From contig JABIQM010000075.1 of assembly GCA_018699415.1 (NCBI GenBank), positions 1 to 37,120 on the forward strand: DNA of 37,120 nucleotides, read 5' to 3'. A program made the position numbers and the translations under genes. This DNA comes from Acidimicrobiaceae bacterium (GTDB lineage Bacteria; Actinomycetota; Acidimicrobiia; Acidimicrobiales; Aldehydirespiratoraceae). The notes beneath the pieces were generated by a model, which worked only from the letters and a program-made list of their open reading frames with translations, had not been told where the DNA came from and made no database searches. This document shows, piece by piece, positions 24,084 to 33,152 of the stretch. How positions within the stretch are numbered: position 1 is the stretch's first letter; the number at the start of each line of letters is the position of its first letter.

Positions 24084-25874
24084 TCAGTCACTGCCACCGG
24101 CGTTGCGATCAGCAGAAAGGAAGCAACGGATCACGGTACCGCGGCCTTCTTCACTATGTAGTTCGAGCGTGGCGCCAATACTTGTTGCGCGCTCTCGCAT
24201 CCCCATCATGCCATAGCTATCAATCCGGCCAGCCTTACCTTTCGGGAAGCCCTTGCCATCGTCGGCCACTTCCAGAGCAGCAGCGTTGCCGTCGCAGCGC
24301 CAGCGCACAGCGGCGCCGCTTGCTTCAGCATGACGTTCGACGTTTACAAGCGCCTCCTGAGCGATGCGCCACATCTCTCGTTCCTGCAGGAGCGGAAGTC
24401 GGGGACCACGCTGATCTGCGTAGACTTTGATGTCAATATCCTTGCGTTCCATCATGCGTGCGGCGAACTGCTCGAGCACTTCGCCAATCTCGAGTGTTTC
24501 TGAGACGTCTGTGCGGAGGTCGTAAAGGGTGTCGCGAACCTCGCCAATCACGCCACGGAGATCTTTTCGAAGTTGGTCGAGCAACGGCCCGATCTCTCCG
24601 CCCTCTTCTTCTCTGGACAGGATGCGGTCAAGTTCGAACGCCAGATACGCAAGTGATTGACCGATATTATCGTGGAGGTCGCGGGCAATCCGGGTGCGTT
24701 CTTCGTCGGCGCCAACCGTGCGCAGGCGGCTGAACCAGCGGGCGTTGTCAATAGCCAGCGCCACCGGATCAACGAACCCGTTCATTAGTTCCTGCTCGCG
24801 ACGTCCGAACGCGGCAAGCTTTCGAGACTCAACTGCGAGCAGACCGATAATGGAGCCTCGGGCCGAGAGCACCGTGTAGAGACCTGAGGACGAGTTCGGC
24901 GAGATGCCAGGACCATTCGGTAGCCTCAGGTCGGCGATCTCAACCAGCTCTTTGCTTGACATTGCTTCCATGAGCGGCTTCGGCAGCTCCTTGGGATCGA
25001 GGCGGTTCGGCAACTCGGCGCCTTCTCGACGAATGACCTGCCAGCTGGCATCAGTGTCATCGAAGACCAAGATCGCAACCGAGTCAAAGTCAACGAGGCC
25101 GCGAAGACGAACAACGGTTGTGTCGAGAACTTCGCTGAGATCTAGCGATGCAGGCAAGGTTCGTGCCACTCGATGAAGCGAGAAGAGGAGCGTATTGGCT
25201 TCACTAAGACGGTCGAGACGGTCGAGAGCGAGTGAGTGCTGCTGGTCCGCCTCACCTGAAATTCGGCGCGCATATCCGGCCACAACGCCAACAAGGATGA
25301 CGATTGCGGACCATTGCAACGAGATCCGCAGATCTTGGCTCCCGTAGTCTGGACGGCTTGCGTCAGCGATGCTCACGGCGACTGCCGCGCCCACCGCAAG
25401 GCGGAGACCAAAACCGAACCCGCGGGCAAAGCCTGCGACCATGATGGCCGTCAACAACGAGAAAACGAATGGCGAGTTCCAATAGGAGGTAGCTGCCACT
25501 GCGGCGACGTGGAAGGCAATCTCACCGAAAACTTCGAGAAGCGAACGGATGTTGCCCATGTACCGCAGCGGACTGATGGTGCGAATCACGGTATAACTCA
25601 CAACGAGCACGCACCAGAGCACGATCTTCCAGTCGTTGCGTACAAATGCGTCAGCCGAAAGGGCCACCGAAACCGCCGTCATACACCAGCGAACTGCAAG
25701 GATTGCTGGCGCAAATGTGGCGACCTTGTCAACGTGGTCGATCATCCCGGCGTCAGTTTGATCGTAGCCGTCTCGGGTACGTCCAAGGCGCTCTAGTGGA
25801 CGCATCCAAGAGACACTCTGGCGTGTATGACGTCTTGGCGGACCCACGTCAGCCAGCGAAGTCTTTGCCGGCAT
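24084..25874 (-). CDS. NarL-type sensor histidine kinase with membrane domain and GAF
   Basis: The 596-residue kinase has five or six N-terminal membrane helices (about 50-200), a linker helix, a GAF-type sensor domain (about 245-380), a HisKA_3 dimerisation domain with the phospho-histidine in RDLHDNIGQSLAYL (His401), and an HATPase_c domain with NVERHAEA, VADDGKGF and MGMRERA. It should autophosphorylate and pass phosphate to the neighbouring NarL-type regulator. The signal is not evident; membrane and GAF parts together suggest a membrane or small-molecule cue. The first ATG gives a hydrophilic 43-residue leader; ATG 25805 or 25745 are possible later starts, and none has a good ribosome site. 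It follows the membrane protein of the Tad cluster after 154 nt with no clear element. Confidence 0.92.
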   Translation of the reverse strand: MPAKTSLADVGPPRRHTRQSVSWMRPLERLGRTRDGYDQTDAGMIDHVDKVATFAPAILAVRWCMTAVSVALSADAFVRNDWKIVLWCVLVVSYTVIRTISPLRYMGNIRSLLEVFGEIAFHVAAVAATSYWNSPFVFSLLTAIMVAGFARGFGFGLRLAVGAAVAVSIADASRPDYGSQDLRISLQWSAIVILVGVVAGYARRISGEADQQHSLALDRLDRLSEANTLLFSLHRVARTLPASLDLSEVLDTTVVRLRGLVDFDSVAILVFDDTDASWQVIRREGAELPNRLDPKELPKPLMEAMSSKELVEIADLRLPNGPGISPNSSSGLYTVLSARGSIIGLLAVESRKLAAFGRREQELMNGFVDPVALAIDNARWFSRLRTVGADEERTRIARDLHDNIGQSLAYLAFELDRILSREEEGGEIGPLLDQLRKDLRGVIGEVRDTLYDLRTDVSETLEIGEVLEQFAARMMERKDIDIKVYADQRGPRLPLLQEREMWRIAQEALVNVERHAEASGAAVRWRCDGNAAALEVADDGKGFPKGKAGRIDSYGMMGMRERATSIGATLELHSEEGRGTVIRCFLSADRNAGGSD

Positions 25875-26028
25875 CTTGATTTCGGATGGCTTGTCGATGA
25901 TTGCTACCTCAGTTATTGCTTATCGATCACATCGGCCGCAGACAACAAATTCCGAGGAATTTCAGCTTCGGCACCTGCAAAAAGTCCTTTGTGGTTCGTA
26001 GGAGTTCAAACACCCTTGGATCTTGATT

Positions 26029-27471
26029 TTATGGGGGGCACTCTGTATCGGCCACTGAGCAGAGGACGGTCCAATCATCGTCATGCCATGCGACAGTCCA
26101 CTCTCCTGTTCCCACCGCAAGGGCAACGAGCACTCGATCGGTCGGCCAAAGGATGGCAGTCGGGTCATACTTGTCCAACACATCATTCCATGACAGACCA
26201 CCATCGAGAAGCGTGAGGTAGTCGTCGACCAATTCGGCGCCATGCAGTTCGTAGCGGTCATCGATCCATGCGGCACCGGCCTCGGCATAGCGAATATCGA
26301 GATAATTGCCGACGAAGTCCTGATGAACAACAGGCACCTCCGCCGGCGATAGTCCCATACCCTCCATCGCGTTGACGGCCTCGATGGGATACCGATCCAT
26401 TTCGACGTGGGGTCCGCGAACGGAGATCAGTGGAAGTGCTATCACGAGGGCAGCGAGCGCCAGGCAGGCGAGACGAACAGCCGAAGATGTGTAGCTCCGA
26501 TCGGATGGCCGCGGCTGCGGCAAACCCTCTCCAAGGAGTGGGAGCATGGTAACGACAGCGACGGAAATGTTTCGTGCACTCAACAAAGCCATGACAACAA
26601 TGACCAGAGCTGGCACGATCGTTTGCCACGTCGCTCGACGGACGGCGATCGCTACGACAACGAGCAGCACCAGAAACGCTCGGGTCCAGGTCGACTCGAA
26701 ACTGCTGGCCTGCCATTCAGCAACGTGGCGGAGAGTCTCCTGGCGACCGAGTAGGTCAAGCGGAAACAACAACAACCTAGGACCATAGGGACTAACGATT
26801 CCTGCGATCAGGACGCCGATGCTCAGCCAGAGTGCCGAGGCCGCGTTGCGGTCACGCCACTCGACAGTGACCGACTCACCGACCGCTACTCGGTCGATAC
26901 GACTACCGAACCAACGGGCACCAAGAATCACCAGACCGAGCGGCCAACTGCCATGCACGCCGATCCACAGAACGCCCACGACAATCAGCCATCGAGGATC
27001 ACCGCGTCCCTCGGCGATCACTAGCATCAAGGCCAGAAGCACCAACGCGATCAGGAGTGGACGTTCGGTCCACGCGTAGATGCCGATCCAGAGCGTCGGC
27101 ACCATCACTCCGACTCGTATCAACAACGATGAGTTGCGACTGGTCAGCAGCCACAGAAGACCAGCGAGTGCACCCGTCGACACCGCCATCAGTAATCGGA
27201 GCCCGTGAAAGCCACCGACCTGGTCGACGAGTCCGTAGAGCAGCGATGCAAGCCAACTCTGCACCACAACCGACTCCCCGGCACTCGTCCACGTGAACAC
27301 GTCCTCGCGAACAATCCCGTGGTCGAGCATCTGGCGTCCGGTCGCAAGATGTGTCAAAAAGCTGTTGTCACCAAGTTTCTGCGCGCCGATACCGACACCA
27401 ACGAGCACAACAGAAAGTCCAAAGACTCGTTCAAGTGTTGCCGTAGGACGGGCCGTCATTGCATCGGTCAC
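26029..27471 (-). CDS. Polytopic membrane protein with GT-C-like signature in the Tad cluster
   Basis: The 480-residue protein has about ten to twelve membrane helices and a soluble C-terminal end. The extracytoplasmic loop after helix one contains DNSFLTHLATGRQML, DVFTWTSAGE and QSWLASLLYGL. This layout (an acidic residue, HLxxGR, a short loop, then a tryptophan-rich helix start) is shared by a broad set of uncharacterised membrane proteins related to GT-C glycosyltransferases. The C-terminal part has VVHQDFVGNYLD and AAWIDDRYELHG. It starts with a GTG at 27471, 7 nt after the tadC stop, so co-transcription with the Tad genes is likely. One possibility is glycosylation of the pilin or of a cell-surface anchor, but no direct evidence is visible. 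The start could also be the ATG at 27459. Confidence 0.65.
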   Translation of the reverse strand: MTDAMTARPTATLERVFGLSVVLVGVGIGAQKLGDNSFLTHLATGRQMLDHGIVREDVFTWTSAGESVVVQSWLASLLYGLVDQVGGFHGLRLLMAVSTGALAGLLWLLTSRNSSLLIRVGVMVPTLWIGIYAWTERPLLIALVLLALMLVIAEGRGDPRWLIVVGVLWIGVHGSWPLGLVILGARWFGSRIDRVAVGESVTVEWRDRNAASALWLSIGVLIAGIVSPYGPRLLLFPLDLLGRQETLRHVAEWQASSFESTWTRAFLVLLVVVAIAVRRATWQTIVPALVIVVMALLSARNISVAVVTMLPLLGEGLPQPRPSDRSYTSSAVRLACLALAALVIALPLISVRGPHVEMDRYPIEAVNAMEGMGLSPAEVPVVHQDFVGNYLDIRYAEAGAAWIDDRYELHGAELVDDYLTLLDGGLSWNDVLDKYDPTAILWPTDRVLVALAVGTGEWTVAWHDDDWTVLCSVADTECPP

Positions 27472-27478
27472 GCTTCGC

Positions 27479-28408
27479 TTACAAGTTGTTGGCGATGCGA
27501 ATCGCAGCAGGGCCGAGCACGATGCAGAACAACGCCGGAAAGATACAGAACACCATCGGGATCAGCATCTTGACGGGGGCTTTCTGAGCTTTCTCCTGAG
27601 CGAGTTGACGACGCTTGATGCGCATCTCCTCTGCCTGCCCTCGCAGAACGCGGCCGATGGAGACGCCAAACGTATCGGCCTGCAGAACGGCAAGCACAAA
27701 GCTCCGAACTTCAGTGATCTCGATGCGATGATCCATGGAGCGCATCGCCTCAGCTCGACTGGAACCGGCGCGAACCTCACCAAGCATTCGGCCGAACTCG
27801 TCAGAAAGCGGACCTTCAACGGCGCCAATCACTCGCTGTAGTGCTTGTTCAAAGCCCAGGCCGGCCTCAACGCTGATGACCAGAAGATCAAGTACGTCCG
27901 GAAGAGCTCGTAGCACCTCACGCTGGCGTTCTTCGACTGCGCGGTTGAGTTTGGCGTCAGGGCCGAGCACCAGCGCAAGTATCAGTAGCAGCGTCACACC
28001 GAGCTGGGTCTTGCCAGCCAAGCCGATGGGGTTCCAGATATAAGCAAACCAGATCGAGCCCGGTATCAGTCCCACCGTGATCACGCGAATTGCCAGAAAA
28101 CGATCTACCGCTGAAGGACTCGACCGACCCGACAAGACAAATTTTTGTCGCACGCCGTCGATATAGCCGGCCGGCGTTAGTCGACGGCCGATGTTTGTCA
28201 ACGCTCTGATGACGGGAACGAGCGTACGTTCCGTCAACGGACTCAACAGTTCCCGGTCACGTGCGTTCTCGACTTCGTACTCCTCGAGTGCACGCAGTGA
28301 CTCACGGACCCGTGCCTTCTCAAGAACTTGAGAGCCAACTGTCCAGATAATGAGCGCAATGCCAGAACCAAAGAGGACGGCTGCAGTTTGGGGATCTAGG
28401 TCGAACAC
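27479..28408 (-). CDS. tadC: Tad platform protein TadC (type II secretion F domain)
   Basis: The 309-residue inner-membrane protein has a helix near the N-terminus, a pair in the middle (about 108-150), a cytoplasmic GspF/T2SSF domain (about 165-270) with LPDVLDLLVISVEAGLGF and FVLAVLQADTFGVSIGRVLR, and a final helix pair ending in NNL. It pairs with TadB to form the platform on which the ATPase acts. It starts with a GTG at 28408, 7 nt after tadB, with TGAGG a few bases upstream. The motifs and gene order (cpaF, tadB, tadC) leave little doubt. Confidence 0.93.
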   Translation of the reverse strand: MFDLDPQTAAVLFGSGIALIIWTVGSQVLEKARVRESLRALEEYEVENARDRELLSPLTERTLVPVIRALTNIGRRLTPAGYIDGVRQKFVLSGRSSPSAVDRFLAIRVITVGLIPGSIWFAYIWNPIGLAGKTQLGVTLLLILALVLGPDAKLNRAVEERQREVLRALPDVLDLLVISVEAGLGFEQALQRVIGAVEGPLSDEFGRMLGEVRAGSSRAEAMRSMDHRIEITEVRSFVLAVLQADTFGVSIGRVLRGQAEEMRIKRRQLAQEKAQKAPVKMLIPMVFCIFPALFCIVLGPAAIRIANNL

Positions 28409-28415
28409 GTTCGCC

Positions 28416-30368
28416 TCAGATTTCGATGTTGATGATCTTCTTCATCCATGCGAAGCCTATTAATGCGGCAACGATGGATACACCCAACAGAGCCTTCCCG
28501 AGCGAATCGGTGAAGAGGGTGTTGATATACTCAGGGTTCATAGCCCACATGGCAAGGCCCAGCCCGATCGGCAAAAGACCGAGGACAATCGCGCTCATCT
28601 TGCCTTCGGCCGTAAGCGTGGCGACGTCGCGACGGAGGCGCTCGCGTTCGGTCATGGTTTCAGCGACTGTCAGCAAAAGCTCCGACAGATTACCGCCAAC
28701 TTCACGCTGGATCTTCACGGCCATGACTGCCCAGGCAAAGTCGTCAGAGTCCATCCGTTCGGCTGACGCATCCATCGCATCCACGAGAGGGCGGCCCAAC
28801 TGAGCCTCGGTCACGATCCGCCGAAGCTCGCTGCCCATCGGGTCTTCGATCTCCTGGGACACAGCTTCAACACCCTGCATAAACGAATAGCCCGCTTTGA
28901 GAGTCGACGCCAGCAGACCCAAGGTGTCAGGCAACTGCGACACAAACTTCTTGCCGCGACGCGCGGCCAGGAAGCGAACGATGAAGGGAGGAAGCAGGAT
29001 GCCTATTAAGCCCATCACGGCCAAACCCGAAATACCGCCGACCAGTACTAAACCGATGGCGAACGAGGCCAACACAATGCCTCCATACGCGGTCATGGCC
29101 TCGCCGGCACGCAGCGACAGATCCGCTCGCTCCAACAGCGCCTCGGAGCGTTCGAGCGCACCTCGACGCTCAGCGATTCCCTCTGTGATTTCAACGGCTC
29201 GCTTCAGAAACAAGCTCTTCGCGAATCCGTTGTTGCGTTCACTCTCTTCGACCTGCTGAGAATTGGGGTCGGTGTAGGCGCCAAGCAAGGCATCGAGCCC
29301 CGACGTCTCCTTCTGGAAAATAATCGCAAATGAGTATGCACACAGCGCGGCAGCCACCGCTCCAAGAACGAGCCCAACCAAACGACCAGTCTTGCCTTCA
29401 AGGAAGCCAAGACCGGGGAGCGTGGTCGGGCCGGGCACCGCAACCGGCACCAAAGCAGGGCCGCTCGCACGAGCGTTACTCGAAAATATAGCGCTGATCG
29501 TGAAGTCGTCGACGGTGATTGCGATCGTGTGGCCGAGTTCGATGGCCTGACGGGGGAACTCAACTTTCCATGTCGACGCCACGAACTCCGACATCGAAGC
29601 GCCATAGCCAGCGAGCTCGTCCCCATTGTCGGGAGCAGCGAAGGCACCGGCCAAGGAAACTTCGGCAAGGCGTTGTTCTTCTTCGCTGGTGGTTTCTCCA
29701 CCATGCAGCAAGAAGACCGATGCGTTCGCATTCAAGATCGCGCCACGGGCTTCGGCTGCGAACGACGTCGAATCGTTGTCAGTATTCGCTGTGAAGACCA
29801 ACAAATTCGCAGCGCCCGGAATGGGATCAACCATGTTGAGGACCGAACCTCGAATACCATCCCAAAGCTTGTTGCCACCGGAAGCGGTCAGAATGTTGGC
29901 GATGACCTCGCCGTTGCGCTCGTGGTCGTTGTTGAAGCCGACACGAAGACGGGCTCTACCACCGGAGGTCCACACCTCAATCTGTTCGGTCACCGGGGCA
30001 CGACCTACGTAGTCGCCTGCTGCGGCAATGAACGACTCGAGAAACTCCGTGGACTCCGAACTGTTGTCGATGAGAATTATCGTCTGCACCGGAATGTCCG
30101 ACGATGCCAAAGCGACCGGAGTCCCGGCCTCGACGACGACACCTGCGATCGCGATATTGACGACCGAGGGCTCATTTGCGGCACGAAGAACCACGTACGG
30201 GTCTTCGGTCGCGTCGATCATGAGCAGCTCTACGGGAGCCGCCGACAGCTCCGCTTCTGTCTCCTGCGCGAGCGCGGCTGGGGCGACAAGCGAAGCCACC
30301 AGCATCAACGCCGCTAAAAACAACGTGAAGAGGCCGCGCCGACGAGCGACGTGGGAGAACTCGGTCAC
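28416..30368 (-). CDS. tadB: TadB platform protein fused to an extracytoplasmic vWA-like domain
   Basis: The 650-residue protein is about twice the usual TadB length. A signal peptide (cleavage probably after ALA at 34) leads into a von Willebrand factor A-like domain (about 70-300). It has VQTIILIDNSSES (95-107; a metal-site DxS start with an atypical third position), LRVGFNN, NLLVFTANTDN and SVFLLHGG. A helix at 329-351 enters the cytoplasm. Helices at 429-470, the GspF/T2SSF domain (473-590) with LPDTLGLLASTLKAGYSF and FAWAVMAVKIQREVGGNL, and a last helix pair complete the TadB part. The ATG at 30368 overlaps the cpaF stop by 4 nt. An exported adhesive or regulatory domain is thus tied directly to the pilus platform. 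The fold of both halves is clear; the vWA role is inferred. Confidence 0.88.
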   Translation of the reverse strand: MTEFSHVARRRGLFTLFLAALMLVASLVAPAALAQETEAELSAAPVELLMIDATEDPYVVLRAANEPSVVNIAIAGVVVEAGTPVALASSDIPVQTIILIDNSSESTEFLESFIAAAGDYVGRAPVTEQIEVWTSGGRARLRVGFNNDHERNGEVIANILTASGGNKLWDGIRGSVLNMVDPIPGAANLLVFTANTDNDSTSFAAEARGAILNANASVFLLHGGETTSEEEQRLAEVSLAGAFAAPDNGDELAGYGASMSEFVASTWKVEFPRQAIELGHTIAITVDDFTISAIFSSNARASGPALVPVAVPGPTTLPGLGFLEGKTGRLVGLVLGAVAAALCAYSFAIIFQKETSGLDALLGAYTDPNSQQVEESERNNGFAKSLFLKRAVEITEGIAERRGALERSEALLERADLSLRAGEAMTAYGGIVLASFAIGLVLVGGISGLAVMGLIGILLPPFIVRFLAARRGKKFVSQLPDTLGLLASTLKAGYSFMQGVEAVSQEIEDPMGSELRRIVTEAQLGRPLVDAMDASAERMDSDDFAWAVMAVKIQREVGGNLSELLLTVAETMTERERLRRDVATLTAEGKMSAIVLGLLPIGLGLAMWAMNPEYINTLFTDSLGKALLGVSIVAALIGFAWMKKIINIEI

Positions 30369-31816
30369 TTAGCCGCCATTGCGCCACCATTGGGCTGGAA
30401 CGTCTCGGGACCAAGCCGGATGCCCTCGGATGTCAGCTTCTCGGCGAACTTCGGGCGAATACCGGTGGGCGTGAGACTACCTTGGTAGCGACCAGCGTCA
30501 TCGACACCAGCGCCGAAGTCGAACATGAAGATGTCTTGGAGTGTGATTACGTCACCCTCCATGCCCTGTACCTCGGTGATATGAGTTATACGACGAGAGC
30601 CATCGCGTAGGCGGGCAATCTGCACCACCAAGTCGATGGCAGACGCCATCTGTTCACGGATCGCTCGCACCGGCAAATCAAAGCCAGCCATGAGTGTCAG
30701 CGTCTCGAGACGAGAGAGGGTGTCACGCGGAGTGTTGGCGTGGACCGTAGTCAGAGAGCCATCGTGGCCCGTGTTCATGGCCTGGAGCATGTCGAGGGCC
30801 TCGCCACCGCGACACTCACCGACCACAATGCGGTCCGGGCGCATACGCAGAGAGTTTTTGACGAGATCACGAATGGAGACATGGCCACTCCCCTCGATGT
30901 TGGGTGGACGGGTCTCCATGCAAAGCACGTGGTCCTGGTGGAGCTGGAGTTCCTTGGCATCCTCAACCGTGACGATGCGCTCATCGCTCGGTATGAACGA
31001 TGATAAGACGTTCAGCGTGGTGGTCTTACCAGTGCCGGTACCACCCGAGACGACCATGTTCAGTCGACCAACTACACAGGCCTGCAAGAAGCGGGCCGCG
31101 TTAGCATCCAACGTGCCGAACCGGATGAGGTCATCGACCTGAAGTGGATCGGCCTTGAACTTGCGGATAGTGAGGAACGGGCCGCCGATGGTCAGCGGCG
31201 CGATGATTGCGTTTACACGAGAACCGTCGGGAAGACGAGCGTCACACATTGGACTCGACTCGTCGATGCGTCGGCCAACCTGGCCCACAATTTTGTCGAT
31301 GATGCGCCGTAGGTGTGCCTCGTCAACAAACGTGACAGGGTCTTTGGTGAGCTTGCCGGCACGCTCCACATAGACAGAGTTGGGGCCGTTAACCATGATT
31401 TCAGAAACGTCGTCGTCGCGGAGAAGCGGATCGATCGGGCCATAGCCGAGGATGTCATCGGAGACGTCCTGAATGAGTTGCGCCTTATCTGAAGCCGAGA
31501 GTGGCGCACGCTCCTGAGCCAGAGCAGTGTGGAGCTGCTCGTGGACTTTCTTGCGCAAGTCCTCCTCTGAGAGTCGACTGTCATAAAGGATCGGACCGAG
31601 TTCTTCGATCAGATTGTGGTGAATACGCTGACGCAGTTCGTCGAGCACGGGGTCACGGAGGCTGTCGAGCCCACCTCCGGCCTTCGCTTTCTGCACAGCA
31701 GCAAGACCGCCCGGATTATTGCTCGTGCCTGCTCCATCTTTATCAGGACTGGAAGCCCGACTAGAACCAGGATTTGTTTCTTGCTGTACGTCGTGTAGAC
31801 GCTTATACAGACTCAT
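30365..31816 (-). CDS. cpaF: Tad pilus assembly ATPase CpaF/TadA
   Basis: The 483-residue cytoplasmic ATPase of the VirB11/GspE family powers Tad pilus assembly. After a low-complexity N-terminus (1-50), the CpaF N-domain contains DDILGYGPIDPLL. The Walker A motif GGTGTGKT is at 258-265; VTVEDAKELQ, the Asp-box region with ETRPPN, and VGECRGGEALDMLQAMNTGH (Walker B and His box) follow. A LIRDLVKNSLRMRPD-type segment is intact as ISIRDLV-like SIRDLVKNSLRMRPD. The ATG at 31816 starts 27 nt after cpaE. It acts on TadB and TadC. All catalytic elements are present and the length is normal for actinobacterial CpaF. Confidence 0.95.
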   Translation of the reverse strand: MSLYKRLHDVQQETNPGSSRASSPDKDGAGTSNNPGGLAAVQKAKAGGGLDSLRDPVLDELRQRIHHNLIEELGPILYDSRLSEEDLRKKVHEQLHTALAQERAPLSASDKAQLIQDVSDDILGYGPIDPLLRDDDVSEIMVNGPNSVYVERAGKLTKDPVTFVDEAHLRRIIDKIVGQVGRRIDESSPMCDARLPDGSRVNAIIAPLTIGGPFLTIRKFKADPLQVDDLIRFGTLDANAARFLQACVVGRLNMVVSGGTGTGKTTTLNVLSSFIPSDERIVTVEDAKELQLHQDHVLCMETRPPNIEGSGHVSIRDLVKNSLRMRPDRIVVGECRGGEALDMLQAMNTGHDGSLTTVHANTPRDTLSRLETLTLMAGFDLPVRAIREQMASAIDLVVQIARLRDGSRRITHITEVQGMEGDVITLQDIFMFDFGAGVDDAGRYQGSLTPTGIRPKFAEKLTSEGIRLGPETFQPNGGAMAAK

Positions 31817-31842
31817 TGATACTCCTCAGTCCTGGAGAGGGG

Positions 31843-33147
31843 TCACTTCTTACGCCGGCCGGACTTGGCCGCTGGCGCAAAGAGACTGGCGAGCTCTTGG
31901 AGCGACTTGGCCACTCCAGAGCGGGGGGAACTCTGAACCACCGGGACGCCGCGGTTCACAGATTGGGGAACGACAATGTCGCTCGGGATTAAGATGTCAG
32001 CACTGATCTGAAGAGTTCGCTCGACTTCGGCGACATCGAGCTTCACCTTCGAGTTGGCCCGATTCAGAATCAGGTGCAGCTTCTCTACCGGGGTGTTGAG
32101 CAGATGCAGGGTTTGCAAACCAATTTTCACATTTTTGATGCTGGGGATATCCATGCCCGCGATGAGGAGCACCTCGTCGCTGATCTCAATCATCCCAAGC
32201 ACCACATCGTTGAAGTACGCCGGAGTGTCGATGATGACGTGCGAGCAGAATCGACGAAGAACCTCGACGATCTGGACCATCTCAGCGGCATCGATCTGAT
32301 CGGCGAATGCAGGCTCAAGCGGGGCCGGGAGAACAAGTAGACCCGACGACTCGTGCGTAACCAAGAGGCTCTGCATGAGGCTCACATCGAGGCGATCGAG
32401 GGAGCTGACCACATCCACAATGGTGTGTTCTGGAACCAGTTTGAGCATCACTGCGATGTCACCGAACTGGAGGTCAGCGTCGATCAGCACCACAGGCTTC
32501 TCGGAACGCTGGGCCAGGCTCACGCCAAGGTTGGTAGCGATGACTGACTTGCCGGATCCGCCCTTTGTGCTGAATACCGTGATGACTTGAGCGAGTTCGC
32601 CGTCATCTTCAAAAGTCGTGGCGCCGTCTCCCCGCCGACGACTTGGAGACAGCGCCAAACTGGCAGCCACCCGATCGATCGCTTCGTGCATTTGGGTATC
32701 GTCGACAGGAGCCTCGAGCACGTCCTTTACCCCAGAGCGCAACGCTTGCTGGAGAAGACTCGTTGTGAGTTCTTCTGTTACGAGGATCGCTCCGATCTCA
32801 CGATGTGCATGCAGCACACGTTCGACACCACTGAGTGAATCATCGATAGCGCAGCTCGGACCGAGCACCAGCACAATCGACTCTCCGTTGAGATACGGCA
32901 ACAGGTCTTCGACCTTTGGAAAACTGCTCACGTCTGCACCGAGTTGCACGAGTAGCTGGCTTCGAGCGAAGTCGTCGGGCTCGATAACTACCAGATTGAT
33001 CTGACGCCCCGATCGCTCACTGGGCGGCGGTGCACTTTCATTGAGGCTGGGGGCTTCTGACACGGTCCCTTGTGCGGGAACCGGTGTTTCATCATCTAGC
33101 TCCAGAACCGGGTTCTCAGAGTTTTCATTGGTGAAAAAACTCGACAC
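31843..33147 (-). CDS. cpaE: CpaE/TadZ-like ATPase, Tad pilus localisation protein
   Basis: The 434-residue protein joins an N-terminal receiver-like domain (about 50-160) lacking a clear phosphorylation site to a MinD/ParA-type ATPase. The deviant Walker A is STKGGSGKS (193-201); VLIDADLQFG and VIIDTPAYF carry the Walker B-like aspartates. CpaE/TadZ proteins position the Tad machine at its site in the cell. The GTG at 33147 is chosen because AGGAGG lies 10 nt upstream, inside the end of cpaB, and because an earlier in-frame ATG would overlap cpaB without such a site. The C-terminus is basic (GRRKK). Order cpaB-cpaE-cpaF is the usual one. Confidence 0.93.
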   Translation of the reverse strand: MSSFFTNENSENPVLELDDETPVPAQGTVSEAPSLNESAPPPSERSGRQINLVVIEPDDFARSQLLVQLGADVSSFPKVEDLLPYLNGESIVLVLGPSCAIDDSLSGVERVLHAHREIGAILVTEELTTSLLQQALRSGVKDVLEAPVDDTQMHEAIDRVAASLALSPSRRRGDGATTFEDDGELAQVITVFSTKGGSGKSVIATNLGVSLAQRSEKPVVLIDADLQFGDIAVMLKLVPEHTIVDVVSSLDRLDVSLMQSLLVTHESSGLLVLPAPLEPAFADQIDAAEMVQIVEVLRRFCSHVIIDTPAYFNDVVLGMIEISDEVLLIAGMDIPSIKNVKIGLQTLHLLNTPVEKLHLILNRANSKVKLDVAEVERTLQISADILIPSDIVVPQSVNRGVPVVQSSPRSGVAKSLQELASLFAPAAKSGRRKK

Positions 33148-33152
33148 GTGGA

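Noticed and set aside
29529-30317. A 262-codon plus-strand open frame
   Set aside because: It mirrors the vWA part of the tadB fusion and has no recognisable motif or ribosome site.
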